Source: an uncultured Rhodospirillaceae bacterium (GTDB taxonomy: Bacteria > Pseudomonadota > Alphaproteobacteria > Azospirillales > Azospirillaceae). Taken from it: DNA of 64,000 nucleotides. Location: assembly GCA_937927415.1 (NCBI GenBank), contig CALBDS010000031.1, positions 92,746 through 156,745 of the forward strand, in the 5' to 3' direction. The position numbers and the translations under genes were made by a program. Below, in pieces: positions 26,208 through 35,636 of this stretch; position 1 is the stretch's first letter, and every line of letters begins with the position of its first letter. A model generated the notes under the pieces. That model was given only the letters and a program-made list of their open reading frames with translations. It did no database searches and had not been told where the DNA came from.

Positions 26208-27269
26208 GTGCATCCGCGTGAGATCGAACGGTGGCTGAACCCCGACTGGCGGGCGAAGCTGCTGGCATGGTGGGAGGGGTACGACCTTTCCGTCCTGCAA
26301 AAAAAGGCGCGCGTCGCCCGGCAATCCGTGAACGACCGCCGCTCTTACCTGCGCCGTGGCGGGGTGGGTGCCCACGCCGATCTGGCCCTGGCCGCGGCCG
26401 GGGGGGCCGCCGTTGCCGCGGCTGCCCAACCCGCCGCCCCGCCCCTATCCCCGGAAGAGGCGGAGGAGCGCGGGCTGGAAGGGCAGCAGCTTGACCGCCG
26501 CGGCTGGCCGGTGTGGTCGGTGGAACGGGTGCGCGGCGCACAGATGCTGTGGGGGGAGGGGTTCACCGGCCCCGGTGATGCCCACTGGATGGTCGATGCG
26601 GTGCGCCCCTTCGGCCTCAACCCGTCCAAATCGGTTCTCGATCTGGCCGCCGGGCTGGGCGGGGTGGCGCGGGCCATCGTGAACGCCTTCGACACCTGGG
26701 TCACGGGGCTGGAGCCGTCGCCGCTGCTGGCGCGCATGGCCATGCGCCGGTCGCAGACCCAGGGGATGGACCGCAAGGCGCCGGTCATCCATTACGATCC
26801 CGAACATTTCCGCCCGGCCGGCACCTATGATCTGGTCCTGGCCGACCGCATCATTCACCGGGTTCGGGACAAGGATTTCTTCCTGGACAATGTGTCGGAA
26901 TGCCTGAAGCCCAAGGGCAGCGCCCTGTTCATGGATTATGTGATCGACGGCACTCCGAATTCCTGGGATTCCTGGAACGCGTGGAAGGAGGAGGAACCCC
27001 TCGACCTCTTTCCCTGGACCACCAAGCGCATGGTGGATGAACTGACCCAGCGCAATCTGGATGTCCGCATCGGGGAGGATCTGACCCAGATCCATCGGGC
27101 GCAGGTGCTGGAACGGGTGCGGCAATTGTCGGAGCGCATCGAACACACCCCCCCGGACGGACGGCTGTTCGCCGGTCTGGCGCGCGAGTTGTCCCTGTGG
27201 TGGGCGCGTCTGCAGGTTCTGGGCCGGGGTTTGAGCTTTTACCGTTTCGTGGCGCTCAAGCCGTCGTAA
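26208..27269 (+). CDS. SAM-dependent methyltransferase with unusual N-terminal domain
   Basis: The 353-residue protein has a charged N-terminal region (about 1-110) with WLNPDWRAKLLAWWEGYDL and an Ala-rich stretch. A Rossmann methyltransferase domain follows, with motif I VLDLAAGLGGVARAIV near residue 143 and the post-motif YDLVLADRIIHRVRDKDFFLDNVSECLKP. The C-terminal part contains SLWWARLQVLGRGLSFYRFVALKPS. The GTG at 26208 has GAAAGGGGG seven bases upstream. It resembles small-molecule or O-methyltransferases, but I do not recognise the N-terminal domain and the substrate is unknown. Confidence 0.78.
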   Translation: MHPREIERWLNPDWRAKLLAWWEGYDLSVLQKKARVARQSVNDRRSYLRRGGVGAHADLALAAAGGAAVAAAAQPAAPPLSPEEAEERGLEGQQLDRRGWPVWSVERVRGAQMLWGEGFTGPGDAHWMVDAVRPFGLNPSKSVLDLAAGLGGVARAIVNAFDTWVTGLEPSPLLARMAMRRSQTQGMDRKAPVIHYDPEHFRPAGTYDLVLADRIIHRVRDKDFFLDNVSECLKPKGSALFMDYVIDGTPNSWDSWNAWKEEEPLDLFPWTTKRMVDELTQRNLDVRIGEDLTQIHRAQVLERVRQLSERIEHTPPDGRLFAGLARELSLWWARLQVLGRGLSFYRFVALKPS

Positions 27270-27302
27270 GTCCCCGTCGTAAGACCCGGGCCGGGGGCCG
27301 GA

Positions 27303-28661
27303 TCACGGGCAGGTCCGCAGGGGCAGTTTCCGGTCGGCGGCGTAGGCGGCGGCGGATTTTTCCACCAGGGCGCGGATGATGTCCCGGTTCGGCTCGATCC
27401 AGCCGGAGACGGGAGTCCAGGCGCTGCCGGTCCATTGCTGGACGCGAATCGGGGTCATTCCTTCGTGATCGGCGCAGGTGATGCGCAGCGGCGCCATGAA
27501 GCCGTCCAGCCCCAGGGCGCGGATGGTGTCGGCGGTCAGGTCCAGGGATTCGAAGCCCCAGCGCACCTCTTCCCCCGTCAGCGGGCGGGCGCCGAAACGG
27601 CGCTGGGCGGTGCGGATGGCCTCGACCACCACCACGGCGTTGTAAAGGCCGCGGTTGTAGAGCACCGATCCCACATGGCTGCCGTCGCCGGCCCCCCGCC
27701 CACGCTCCAGCACATGGCGGCGGATGGCGTCGATCACCGGGAAACGGTCGCCGGTGGCGTGGAAGGACAGCGCCTTGTACCCCCGCGCGGCATCGCCGGC
27801 GGGCAGCACGTCCTGTTCCGATCCGGCCCACCAGACGCCGATAATATGGTCAGCGGGAAAGCCGACCGCCGCCGCTTCCTTGAGGGCGGCGCTGTTCAGC
27901 ACCCCCCATCCCCACAGCAGAACGTCGTCGGCGCGGAACTGGCGGACGGCGCGCAGCCACGCCGCCTTCTGCTCCAGCCCCGGCGGGGCGACGGGGATGG
28001 TTTCCAGGACGAAGCCGTAGCGGCCGCTCAATTCCTCCAGCAGCGGGATCGGTTCCCGCCCGAACGCGCTGTCGTGGTGGACCAGGGCGATCCGCCGGCC
28101 CTTGAGCGCCGGGATGCCGCCCAGCCCCTCGGCAATGTGGGTGATGGCGGCGTCGGCGCCGGTCCAATAGCTGGCGGGCAGGGTGAAGACATACGGAAAC
28201 ACCCGGCCGTCGCCGCCGTCGGCCCGGCCATAGCCCGACGAGAACAGCGGGATGCGGTCGGTCCGCGTGCGCTCGATCAGGGCATAGGTGATGCCGGTGG
28301 ACAGAGGCAGGACCACCGCCGCCCCCGTCGGCCCCTTGTTCTTCAGCGCCTCGTAACAGGCGATGCCGCGCTCGGTGCTGTAGGCGGTGTCGCACTCCTC
28401 GAACGCCAGACGCACGCCGCCGACCCCGCCGTCGCGTTCGTTGATGAGGGTGAAGTAATCGGCCATGCCGTCGGCCAGCGGAATGCCGGTGGGGGCATAA
28501 GGCCCGGTGCGGTAGACCAGATGGGGGATGAACTGCGCCGGGGGTGGTGCCGTCGTGATGGCGCCCGCCTGCGCCCGCGCCGGAAGAGGGGGGATGAGGG
28601 CGGCAAACGAAACCGCGGCGGCCATAGCCGCCGTCAGCGCACGCGCACGGCGTCCGCCCAT
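27303..28661 (-). CDS. periplasmic binding protein of the branched-chain amino acid type
   Basis: The 452-residue precursor has a twin-Arg-like but probably Sec signal peptide (MGGRRARALTAAMAAAV... ending PARAQA). A type I periplasmic binding fold as in LivJ/LivK substrate-binding proteins follows (GIPLADGMADYFTLINERDGG, AVVLPLSTGITYALIERT, ALVHHDSAFGREPIPLLEEL). It would capture an amino acid, amide or related solute for an ABC importer. No permease or ATPase genes are adjacent, so it is an orphan component or a receptor protein. The start ATG follows GGGGGGAACAGG. Confidence 0.87.
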   Translation of the reverse strand: MGGRRARALTAAMAAAVSFAALIPPLPARAQAGAITTAPPPAQFIPHLVYRTGPYAPTGIPLADGMADYFTLINERDGGVGGVRLAFEECDTAYSTERGIACYEALKNKGPTGAAVVLPLSTGITYALIERTRTDRIPLFSSGYGRADGGDGRVFPYVFTLPASYWTGADAAITHIAEGLGGIPALKGRRIALVHHDSAFGREPIPLLEELSGRYGFVLETIPVAPPGLEQKAAWLRAVRQFRADDVLLWGWGVLNSAALKEAAAVGFPADHIIGVWWAGSEQDVLPAGDAARGYKALSFHATGDRFPVIDAIRRHVLERGRGAGDGSHVGSVLYNRGLYNAVVVVEAIRTAQRRFGARPLTGEEVRWGFESLDLTADTIRALGLDGFMAPLRITCADHEGMTPIRVQQWTGSAWTPVSGWIEPNRDIIRALVEKSAAAYAADRKLPLRTCP

Positions 28662-28888
28662 GGCCTGTTCCCCCCTGTTTTTGGACCGTCGTTCTGTCGG
28701 TTTCGCGCCGCCGGTCGGGCGGCGGAGCCGGCTTATCCCGCCGCGGCCAGTATAAAAGCTCGGTGGGGGAAGAGGAAGCGCGGGGTTCTTGCGTGGGCGC
28801 GGCCATTTTCCGCCGGAGCAGCCGTTGACCGGCAGGGGGGCGCGACATAGCCTCATGATCCGGTATTGACCAGATAAGGACCGCTGCG

Positions 28889-30922
28889 GTGACCGACGAC
28901 ACTCCTTTCGACCGTGATGCGCTGGGCGGGCTGCTGGCGGATGGTGGCGCCACCGTGACCGTCGAGGGGGTAGCGGCTCTGGTGCGGGGTGTTCTGGCGG
29001 CGCCGGAGGGGGCGGACCCCGACTCCTGGATGGATCTGGTGGCCGTCGAGCGGTCCCCGGCGCTGACCGCGGCCCTGCGGGCGGTCAAGGACGCGCTGGC
29101 CGCCGAGCCGGCGCCCGCTCCGCCCCCCCCGGCGGAGCGGCTGGAGCGGCTGCGGGCGGAACTGCGCCGCCGGTCGCTGGACGGTTTCCTGGTTCCCCGC
29201 GCCGACGAGCATCAGGGGGAATATGTGCCGGCGGGGGCGCAGCGGCTGGGCTGGCTGACCGGCTTCACCGGCTCCGCCGGGCTGGCGGTGGTGGGGTTGG
29301 CGTCGGCGGCGGTGTTCGTCGATGGCCGCTACACCCTCCAGGTCCGGGCCGAGGTGGACGAGGCCCTGTATGATTTCCGTCATCTGATGGACGATTCCCT
29401 CGCCGATTGGGTGGCGGGGGAGGTGCCCCGCGGCGGGCGGTTGGGATACGATCCCTGGCTGCATCCCGTCGGATGGGTGGAAAAGACCCGCCCCACGCTG
29501 GAACGGTTGGGCATCGATCTGGTGCCGTGCGACGGCAACCCGGTGGACGCGGTGTGGCCGCACCAGCCGCCGGCCCCGCTGGCGCCGGTGGAGCCGCACG
29601 ACATCGCCTTTGCCGGGGTGGCGGCGGTGGAAAAGCGGGCGACGGTGGCCGAGGCCCTGCGCCGCGACGGCATCGGCGCCGCCATCCTGACCCAGCCCGA
29701 TTCCATCGCGTGGCTGCTGAACATCCGCGGCGGCGATGTGCCGTGCACGCCGCTGCCCCTGTCGTTCGCCATCATCGACGACGCGGGGGCGGTGGACCTG
29801 TTCATCGATCAGCGCAAGCTGGCCCCCGGCACCGCCGCCCATCTGGGCGATGGGGTGGGGGTGCACCCGCCGGCGGGGCTGGGAGAGGCGCTGGACCGGC
29901 TGGGGCGCGGCGGGCGGCGGGTGCTGGCCGATCCGGCGACGGCGGCGGCGTGGATCTTCGACCGGCTGCATCTGGCCGGGGCGCATGTGGTGCGGCAGGC
30001 CGACCCCTGCACCCTGCCCAAGGCGTGCAAGAACCCGGTGGAGATGGCGGGCACGCGGGCGGCCCACCGCCGCGACGGGGTGGCCATGGTCCGCTTTCTC
30101 CATTGGCTGTCCCAAACCGTCGGCAGCGGCACCCTGACGGAGTCCCAGGCCGCCGACCGGCTGCAGGGCTTCCGGGCGGACGGTGCGCTTTTCCGCGGCC
30201 TCAGCTTCGAGACGATTTCCGGGGCGGGGCCGAACGGCGCCATCGTCCATTACCGGGTGTCGCCGGCCACCGACCGGCGGCTGGAGCCGGGAAGCCTCTA
30301 TCTGCTGGACAGCGGGGCGCAGTACCGCGACGGCACCACCGACGTTACCCGCACCATCGCCATCGGCACCCCCACGGATGCCATGCGCCGTCACGCCACC
30401 CTGGTGCTGAAAGGGCACATCGCCCTGTCGCGCGCCCGCTTTCCCAAGGGCACCAGCGGGTCGCAGCTCGACGTGCTGGCGCGCATGGCGCTGTGGCAGG
30501 CGGGGCTGGATTACGACCACGGCACCGGCCATGGCGTGGGCAGCTATCTGTCGGTGCACGAAGGGCCGCAGCGGGTGGCCAAGGTTCCCAACACGGTGGC
30601 GCTGACCCCCGGCATGATCCTGTCCAACGAGCCGGGCTATTACCGCACCGGGGAATACGGCATCCGCATCGAAAATCTGGTGGCGGTGACCGAAGCGGAC
30701 CCCATCCCCGGCGGCGAGCGCCCGATGCTGGGGTTCGAGGTGCTGACGCTGGTGCCCATCGACCGGGCGCTCATCGACCCGGCGCTGCTGAGTCTGGATG
30801 AAACCGCGTGGCTCGATTCTTATCACAGCCGGGTTTACAAGGCTCTGGCCCCCTTTTTGGAGGCGGAAGAAGCGGCATGGTTGCTTCGTGCGACAACCCC
30901 GCTGGCGGCGGATGGCCGATGA
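28889..30922 (+). CDS. pepP: aminopeptidase P (M24B, creatinase N-domain)
   Basis: The 677-residue protein is a long three-domain aminopeptidase P. An unusual N-terminal extension (about 1-85) precedes two creatinase-N domains (about 87-230 and 245-390) and the pita-bread M24 domain (from about 395). The five metal ligands are visible in order: Asp in LYLLDSGAQY, Asp in GTTDVTRTIAIG, His in GHGVGSYLSVHEG, Glu in ILSNEPGYYRTG and Glu in GIRIENLVAV. It removes the N-terminal residue from Xaa-Pro peptides in the cytoplasm. The GTG at 28889 lies just downstream of a divergent promoter region. Confidence 0.93.
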   Translation: MTDDTPFDRDALGGLLADGGATVTVEGVAALVRGVLAAPEGADPDSWMDLVAVERSPALTAALRAVKDALAAEPAPAPPPPAERLERLRAELRRRSLDGFLVPRADEHQGEYVPAGAQRLGWLTGFTGSAGLAVVGLASAAVFVDGRYTLQVRAEVDEALYDFRHLMDDSLADWVAGEVPRGGRLGYDPWLHPVGWVEKTRPTLERLGIDLVPCDGNPVDAVWPHQPPAPLAPVEPHDIAFAGVAAVEKRATVAEALRRDGIGAAILTQPDSIAWLLNIRGGDVPCTPLPLSFAIIDDAGAVDLFIDQRKLAPGTAAHLGDGVGVHPPAGLGEALDRLGRGGRRVLADPATAAAWIFDRLHLAGAHVVRQADPCTLPKACKNPVEMAGTRAAHRRDGVAMVRFLHWLSQTVGSGTLTESQAADRLQGFRADGALFRGLSFETISGAGPNGAIVHYRVSPATDRRLEPGSLYLLDSGAQYRDGTTDVTRTIAIGTPTDAMRRHATLVLKGHIALSRARFPKGTSGSQLDVLARMALWQAGLDYDHGTGHGVGSYLSVHEGPQRVAKVPNTVALTPGMILSNEPGYYRTGEYGIRIENLVAVTEADPIPGGERPMLGFEVLTLVPIDRALIDPALLSLDETAWLDSYHSRVYKALAPFLEAEEAAWLLRATTPLAADGR

Positions 30923-31289
30923 TTCGGCCATGGTCCGCCATCCTGCCCACCCGCGGGCTTTGCAGGAAATCTATGCGTGCGTTCGCCGGTGAAATCTGGC
31001 ACCGTCCGGCCCGTGCCGCCATGCCACGGGATGCGGTGGGAGCAGGGTGGCGATGCAGCTGAACCCGGACCCCATCTAACGTGACCGGCAGCCGCCGGAT
31101 TAAATGAGTTCTTTACCAAGCCTGCTGCAGACTGTCTCACCACGGTGGGGTTTTGTCCAAATGGATGACTTTTCGTCGGAGTTGAGGCATCAACAGTCGG
31201 ACCAGCACACCAGACGCGGCACCCCCAAGCCCACATGTTGATATGCGCGGGGACGGCCCTGCCAACGTTAAGAATGCGGAGACGCTTAG
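30923..31289. other. 367-base region upstream of cheY
   Basis: The stretch between pepP and cheY presumably holds the chemotaxis promoter. I looked for sigma-28 (TAAA / GCCGATAA) and sigma-54 (TGGCAC / TTGCA) sites and found none convincing. No small gene or RNA was recognised. Confidence 0.4.
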
Positions 31290-31658
31290 ATGAAGATTCT
31301 TGTCGTCGATGACTACGCCACCATGCGGCGCATCGTGCGCAACCTGCTGACCCAGATCGGCTACACCGATATCGAGGAAGCGGGTGATGGCGTCGGCGCA
31401 CTCCAGAAGCTGCGGGAGAACAAGTTCGGTCTGGTGATCTCCGACTGGAACATGGAGCCGATGACCGGCCTCCAGCTTCTCAAGGAAATCCGCGCGGACG
31501 CCAAGCTGGCGGGCACGCCCTTCATCATGGTGACGGCCGAAAGCAAGACGGAAAACGTCATCGCCGCCAAACAGGCCGGTGTGAACAACTACATCGTCAA
31601 GCCGTTCAACGCCGAAACCCTGAAGCAGAAGATCCAGTCCGTGCTGGGCACCAGCTGA
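31290..31658 (+). CDS. cheY: chemotaxis response regulator CheY
   Basis: The 122-residue single receiver domain is typical of CheY. It has the acidic pair in VVDDYATM, phosphorylation site D52 in VISDWNMEP, T82 in MVTAESKTE and K104 in YIVKPFN. Phospho-CheY binds FliM at the flagellar motor to change rotation. The gene is headed by a GGAGA ribosome site and followed after 15 bases by cheZ, forming a cheY-cheZ-cheZ2-MCP block. Confidence 0.96.
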   Translation: MKILVVDDYATMRRIVRNLLTQIGYTDIEEAGDGVGALQKLRENKFGLVISDWNMEPMTGLQLLKEIRADAKLAGTPFIMVTAESKTENVIAAKQAGVNNYIVKPFNAETLKQKIQSVLGTS

Positions 31659-31673
31659 TAGGGAGCCGTCGCG

Positions 31674-32813
31674 GTGGAGCAACTGCCGCAATTGACCGAG
31701 GAAGAGTTCGAGCAGATCGAAGAAGCGGTCGCTCGAACCGCCAAGGGTCGCGCGTTCCTGCGCCGCTATCACCGTCGGGCCATGGGAGCCGCTGCGGAGG
31801 AAATCCGCGCCATGCTCCAGGATTTCCGCCGCTCCTGGGACCAGAACGCCCAGGCGGTGGAAACGGTGAAGCGGGTGGATGTGCTCCGCCGTGAACTGAT
31901 GGAAATGGCTGCGTCCATCGAGCGGGCGCGGCGCGAGGTTGCCGCACTGCGCCCGCCGGACACCTCCAACAACAAGATCGTGACGGCGACCAGCGAGTTG
32001 GACGCCATCGTCACCTCCACCGAGCGGGCATCCTTCGAAATCCTGAACGCCGCCGAACGGCTGATGGATCTGTCGTCGCGGCTGCGCGCCGACGGGGCCA
32101 GCTCCGATCTGTGCAGCGACATCGAATCGGAAGTCACCAACATCTTCACCGCCTGCTCGTTCCAGGATCTGACCGGGCAGCGCACCAGCAAGGTCATCAA
32201 CGCGTTGCGCTATATCGAACAGCGCGTCAACGCCATGATCGGCATCTGGGGCGACGACGGTCTGAAGGGGCTGGATGTTCAGGACGAGATCACCGACCGC
32301 CGTCCCGACGCCCATCTGCTGAACGGCCCGCAGCTTGAAGGCAGGGGCGTCAGTCAGGCCGATGTGGACAGCCTGTTCGACAGCCCCGCCCCGAAACCGG
32401 CTCCCCCACCGCCGCCTCCGCCCCCGGTTGCGATGCCGCAGGTGCAGAGCCAGGCCGATATCGACAGCCTGTTCGACAGCCCGGCCCCACCCCCGCCGGC
32501 CCCGGCCCCAAGCCCGGCTCCGGTGGCCATGGCCAGTCAGGCGGACATCGACAGCCTGTTCGACGGGCCGGTCACCACATCCCCCGTCACCACCTCTCCG
32601 GTCACGGGAACGAATCCGCCCAAGCTGGGAAGCAAGCCGTTGCCCAAGCTGGGGGCCAAACCGGGGGGGGCGCCCAAGCCCGCCGCGGCGCCGAAGCCCG
32701 CGGCAGCGCCCAAGCCCCCCCCACCGCCACCGCCCGCTGCCGCCCCCAAGCCGGAAGAGGACGACGGCACGCCGGCCCTGGACCAGTCGGCCATCGACGC
32801 CCTGTTCGGATAG
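31674..32813 (+). CDS. cheZ: CheZ-family CheY-P phosphatase with repeated CheY-binding peptides
   Basis: The 379-residue protein has a long helical N-terminal half with the CheZ active-site motif ACSFQDLTGQR (catalytic Gln at 164) and a disordered Pro/Ala-rich tail (about 225-379). The tail carries SQADVDSLFDSP, SQADIDSLFDSP, SQADIDSLFDGP and a C-terminal DQSAIDALFG. These resemble the CheY-binding peptide of FliM (SQAEIDALL) and the CheZ C-terminal tether. E. coli CheZ has one such tether and is 214 residues. It starts at GTG 31674 with GGGAG upstream. It would dephosphorylate CheY-P, apparently with multivalent capture. Confidence 0.93.
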   Translation: MEQLPQLTEEEFEQIEEAVARTAKGRAFLRRYHRRAMGAAAEEIRAMLQDFRRSWDQNAQAVETVKRVDVLRRELMEMAASIERARREVAALRPPDTSNNKIVTATSELDAIVTSTERASFEILNAAERLMDLSSRLRADGASSDLCSDIESEVTNIFTACSFQDLTGQRTSKVINALRYIEQRVNAMIGIWGDDGLKGLDVQDEITDRRPDAHLLNGPQLEGRGVSQADVDSLFDSPAPKPAPPPPPPPPVAMPQVQSQADIDSLFDSPAPPPPAPAPSPAPVAMASQADIDSLFDGPVTTSPVTTSPVTGTNPPKLGSKPLPKLGAKPGGAPKPAAAPKPAAAPKPPPPPPPAAAPKPEEDDGTPALDQSAIDALFG

Positions 32814-32989
32814 GGGCGGAGTTCGGTGCGATGCGGCACATTGGCAGGACCCGGAAATTTGACAGACATGTAAGCATTTCTTCGTAAAGTCTCCGATAGA
32901 CTGGCGCCTCCCCTCGGTGGCGCCGAAAACCGGACAACGGATGATTTGGGCCACGGGTGTGGCCGTTGCGAAAATGAGGCAGGAACAGC

Positions 32990-33730
32990 ATGACGCAGTT
33001 GCAAAAGCCTTTCATGGCCGAGCTGCAAAAGGCCAAGCGCAACGGAAATCCCTACCACGCGGTAGCGGCAGATGCCGTGCCGGCGATCAGCGCCCCCGCG
33101 GCCCCGGTGGCCGCCACCATGGTCACCGTGGACAATCAGGAGGTTTTGCGGGCCATTCACGACCTGGGCAACCGGCTCGACCGCTTCCTGTCCATGGATG
33201 CCCAGCAGATCGACCAGATCCAGACGGAAATCGCCGACATCTCCGGCCGCATCAAGGCCACCAAGGTGGAAATGGCAGCCCTGCGCCACCCCTTGGCCGG
33301 TGAAGACAAGTTTCAGCAGGCATCGGAAGAGCTGACCGCGGTGGTGTCGGCCACCGAAGCCGCCACCAACACCATCATGGCCTGCTCGGAAGAATTGGAA
33401 GAGGTCGTTCACGAACTGCGCGCCTCCATGCCGGAGGGGTACCAGTCCGACCGCGTGAACGACATGCAGGAAATCATCGTCCGCATTTACGAAGCCTGTA
33501 ACTTCCAGGATCTGACCGGCCAGCGCATCACCAAGGTCGTGCGCGCCCTGTCCTTCATCGAAGAGCGTGTGGACGCCATGATGGGCCTGTGGAACCGGCG
33601 GGAATTCGAAGCGATGCCGCTGCCGCCTTCGGTCACCAAAAAGGATGGGGAACTGGATCTGCACGGCCCCTCCACCGAAGAGATTCCCGGCAACATCAGC
33701 CAGTCGGACATCGACGCTCTGTTTGCCTGA
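32990..33730 (+). CDS. second CheZ-like phosphatase
   Basis: The 246-residue protein is a second CheZ homologue, with a helical region containing EACNFQDLTGQRITKVVRAL and a single C-terminal CheY-binding-like peptide SQSDIDALFA as its very end. It keeps the catalytic Gln but has Asn where E. coli CheZ has Asp143, whereas the first CheZ has Ser. It lies 176 bases after cheZ and 96 bases before a chemoreceptor gene. Two CheZ proteins in one block suggest division of labour, for example different CheY substrates. Confidence 0.88.
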   Translation: MTQLQKPFMAELQKAKRNGNPYHAVAADAVPAISAPAAPVAATMVTVDNQEVLRAIHDLGNRLDRFLSMDAQQIDQIQTEIADISGRIKATKVEMAALRHPLAGEDKFQQASEELTAVVSATEAATNTIMACSEELEEVVHELRASMPEGYQSDRVNDMQEIIVRIYEACNFQDLTGQRITKVVRALSFIEERVDAMMGLWNRREFEAMPLPPSVTKKDGELDLHGPSTEEIPGNISQSDIDALFA

Positions 33731-33826
33731 CGCCTTTCGGCCCGGCGCCGGGATTGCATTGCCTGCGGGACCGCCGCCGGGGATGGCGGCCAATCCGTGG
33801 CGTTTTGGGACGGGAGATTGCGTGGC

Positions 33827-35518
33827 ATGGCGTTCCTCACCTCGCTTTCCATTCGCACGCGCCTGCGCCTGATCGGCGCCTTGTCTTTGGTGGCGCTGGG
33901 CGGACTTACCCTCACGGCCGTGGTGACAAACGGTCAGGTTGCCGATGCGGTGGCCGAAAACGGCCGGCGGCACGACCAGTTGCAGTTGCTCACCGATTTG
34001 CGGGTGGTGCGCGCCAACGTGATCCTGGCGGCGATGGACACCATCGTTGACCGCAACGAAGGGACTGTGCAGCCGGAACGGCGCCGCACCATGGACGAGG
34101 GCGTCGCGGCCCTGACCGCCGCTGTGCCCAAGCTGCGCCAACTGGCCGATTCCCCGGCCGAGCGTGAGGAGGTGGTGCGCCTGGAAGGCGGTCTCGCCAC
34201 GCTCAAGGCCGCGCTGGGCGATCTGGTGGCCGCGGTGTCGGGGCGGGCGGATGCGCCGGTTTTCGATGCCCTGGACGACCGCATCGATCAGGCCGGTGAT
34301 GTCGAGGACAAGGCCCTGTCGGCCCTGGAAGCCTCGGTCAGCGCCGAGGTGAAGGATGTGAACGCCGCCATGGAAAGTTCCCTGTCCAGGGCGACGGTGC
34401 TGGCTACCGCCGGGGCCGGAGGCATGGCGCTGGTTCTGGTGCTGCTGCTGGCGTGGATCGGCGAAAGCATCGTGGTCCCTCTGCGCGCCCTGCGCGATTG
34501 CATGGAGCGGCTGGCCGGCGGCAGCCATGACGTGACGGTGCCCGCCACCGGCGGAAGTGACGAGGTGGCGGCGATGGCCCGCACGGTGGAGGTGTTCCGT
34601 GCCCAGGCCCAGGAAAAGGAACGGCTGGAACGCGATGCCCAGCGGGTCAAGGACGAGGCCGAACGGTCCCGTCGGGAAGCCCTGCGGTCCCTGGCGGATT
34701 CCCTGGAGGGGGCCGTGAAGCAGACCATGACGGCGGTGGCCGACGCCGCTCAGCGCATGAACGGCACCGCCCGCAACCTCACCTCGTCCGCCGAGGATGC
34801 CCACACCCAGGCGACGTCAGCGGCCAGCGCCTCGCAACAGGCGTCGGCCAATCTGGAAACGGTCACCGCGACCACCGGCACGCTGACCGATGCCATCGGT
34901 TCCATCGCCCGGCAGGTTTCCGCCTCCGCCGAAATATCCCGTGATGCGGTGACCCAGGCCGCTCAGGTCAGCGGGCGCATGGATGAACTGACCGGGGCCG
35001 CCAACCGCATCGGCGACGTGGTGCAACTCATCACCGACATCGCCGGCCAGACCAATCTGCTGGCGCTCAACGCCACCATCGAAGCGGCGCGGGCGGGAGA
35101 GGCCGGCAAGGGGTTCGCCGTGGTGGCGACCGAGGTCAAGAATCTGGCCAACCAGACGGCCAAGGCCACCGAGGATATTGCCGCCCAGGTGGGCGACATG
35201 CAGCGGGCCACGGGGGAAACCGCGGCGGTGATCGACGCCATCGTCGCCACCATCCGCCGCATCGACGGAATCGCCGCCGAAATTGCCGCGGCGGTGGACC
35301 AGCAGGGTACGGCCACCCGCGACATTGCCCGCAATGTGGATCAGGCGGCAGCCGGGGCGAAAGCGGTCACCGGCAGCATCGGGCGGGTGAACGACGCCGC
35401 CCGTGTCACCGGCACCGCCGCCCGCGACGTGCAGACGCTGGCGGAAACCCTGTCCGGCCACGCCGCCACCTTGCGGCGGGATGTGGAGGGTTTCATCCAA
35501 ACCCTGCGGCGCGCCTGA
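33827..35518 (+). CDS. methyl-accepting chemotaxis protein (membrane type)
   Basis: The 563-residue chemoreceptor has a first transmembrane helix near 14-33, a helical periplasmic sensor of about 165 residues with 4-helix-bundle character, and a second helix near 197-220. A HAMP domain (VPLRALRDCMERLAGGSHDVTVPATG) follows, then a signalling domain with the conserved hairpin tip DIAGQTNLLALNATIEAARAG. It relays ligand binding to CheA. No cheA or cheW lies nearby, so it feeds a system encoded elsewhere. ATG 33827 is chosen over GTG 33797 because the first helix starts close to it. Confidence 0.94.
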   Translation: MAFLTSLSIRTRLRLIGALSLVALGGLTLTAVVTNGQVADAVAENGRRHDQLQLLTDLRVVRANVILAAMDTIVDRNEGTVQPERRRTMDEGVAALTAAVPKLRQLADSPAEREEVVRLEGGLATLKAALGDLVAAVSGRADAPVFDALDDRIDQAGDVEDKALSALEASVSAEVKDVNAAMESSLSRATVLATAGAGGMALVLVLLLAWIGESIVVPLRALRDCMERLAGGSHDVTVPATGGSDEVAAMARTVEVFRAQAQEKERLERDAQRVKDEAERSRREALRSLADSLEGAVKQTMTAVADAAQRMNGTARNLTSSAEDAHTQATSAASASQQASANLETVTATTGTLTDAIGSIARQVSASAEISRDAVTQAAQVSGRMDELTGAANRIGDVVQLITDIAGQTNLLALNATIEAARAGEAGKGFAVVATEVKNLANQTAKATEDIAAQVGDMQRATGETAAVIDAIVATIRRIDGIAAEIAAAVDQQGTATRDIARNVDQAAAGAKAVTGSIGRVNDAARVTGTAARDVQTLAETLSGHAATLRRDVEGFIQTLRRA

Positions 35519-35543
35519 AGCCCTTTCCCAATCCCGTATCCCC

Positions 35544-35578
35544 GATGGCGCCGTTGCCAAACGGCGCCATCCCTGTTT
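35544..35578 (+). terminator. terminator-like hairpin after the MCP gene
   Basis: GATGGCGCCGTT (35544-35555) pairs perfectly with AACGGCGCCATC (35560-35571) around a four-base loop, followed by CCTGTTT. The 12-base stem is strong though the T tract is short. Confidence 0.65.
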
Positions 35579-35636
35579 AGGGTGCGGAAAAAGCCTGAAC
35601 GGCGCGCTCGGCAAAACCAGGGAAGGGATGGCAGCG

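Noticed and set aside
32885..32911. TAAAGTCT upstream of the second cheZ as a sigma-28 site
   Set aside because: The expected GCCGATAA at the right spacing is absent; the region instead contains a GGCGCC hairpin.
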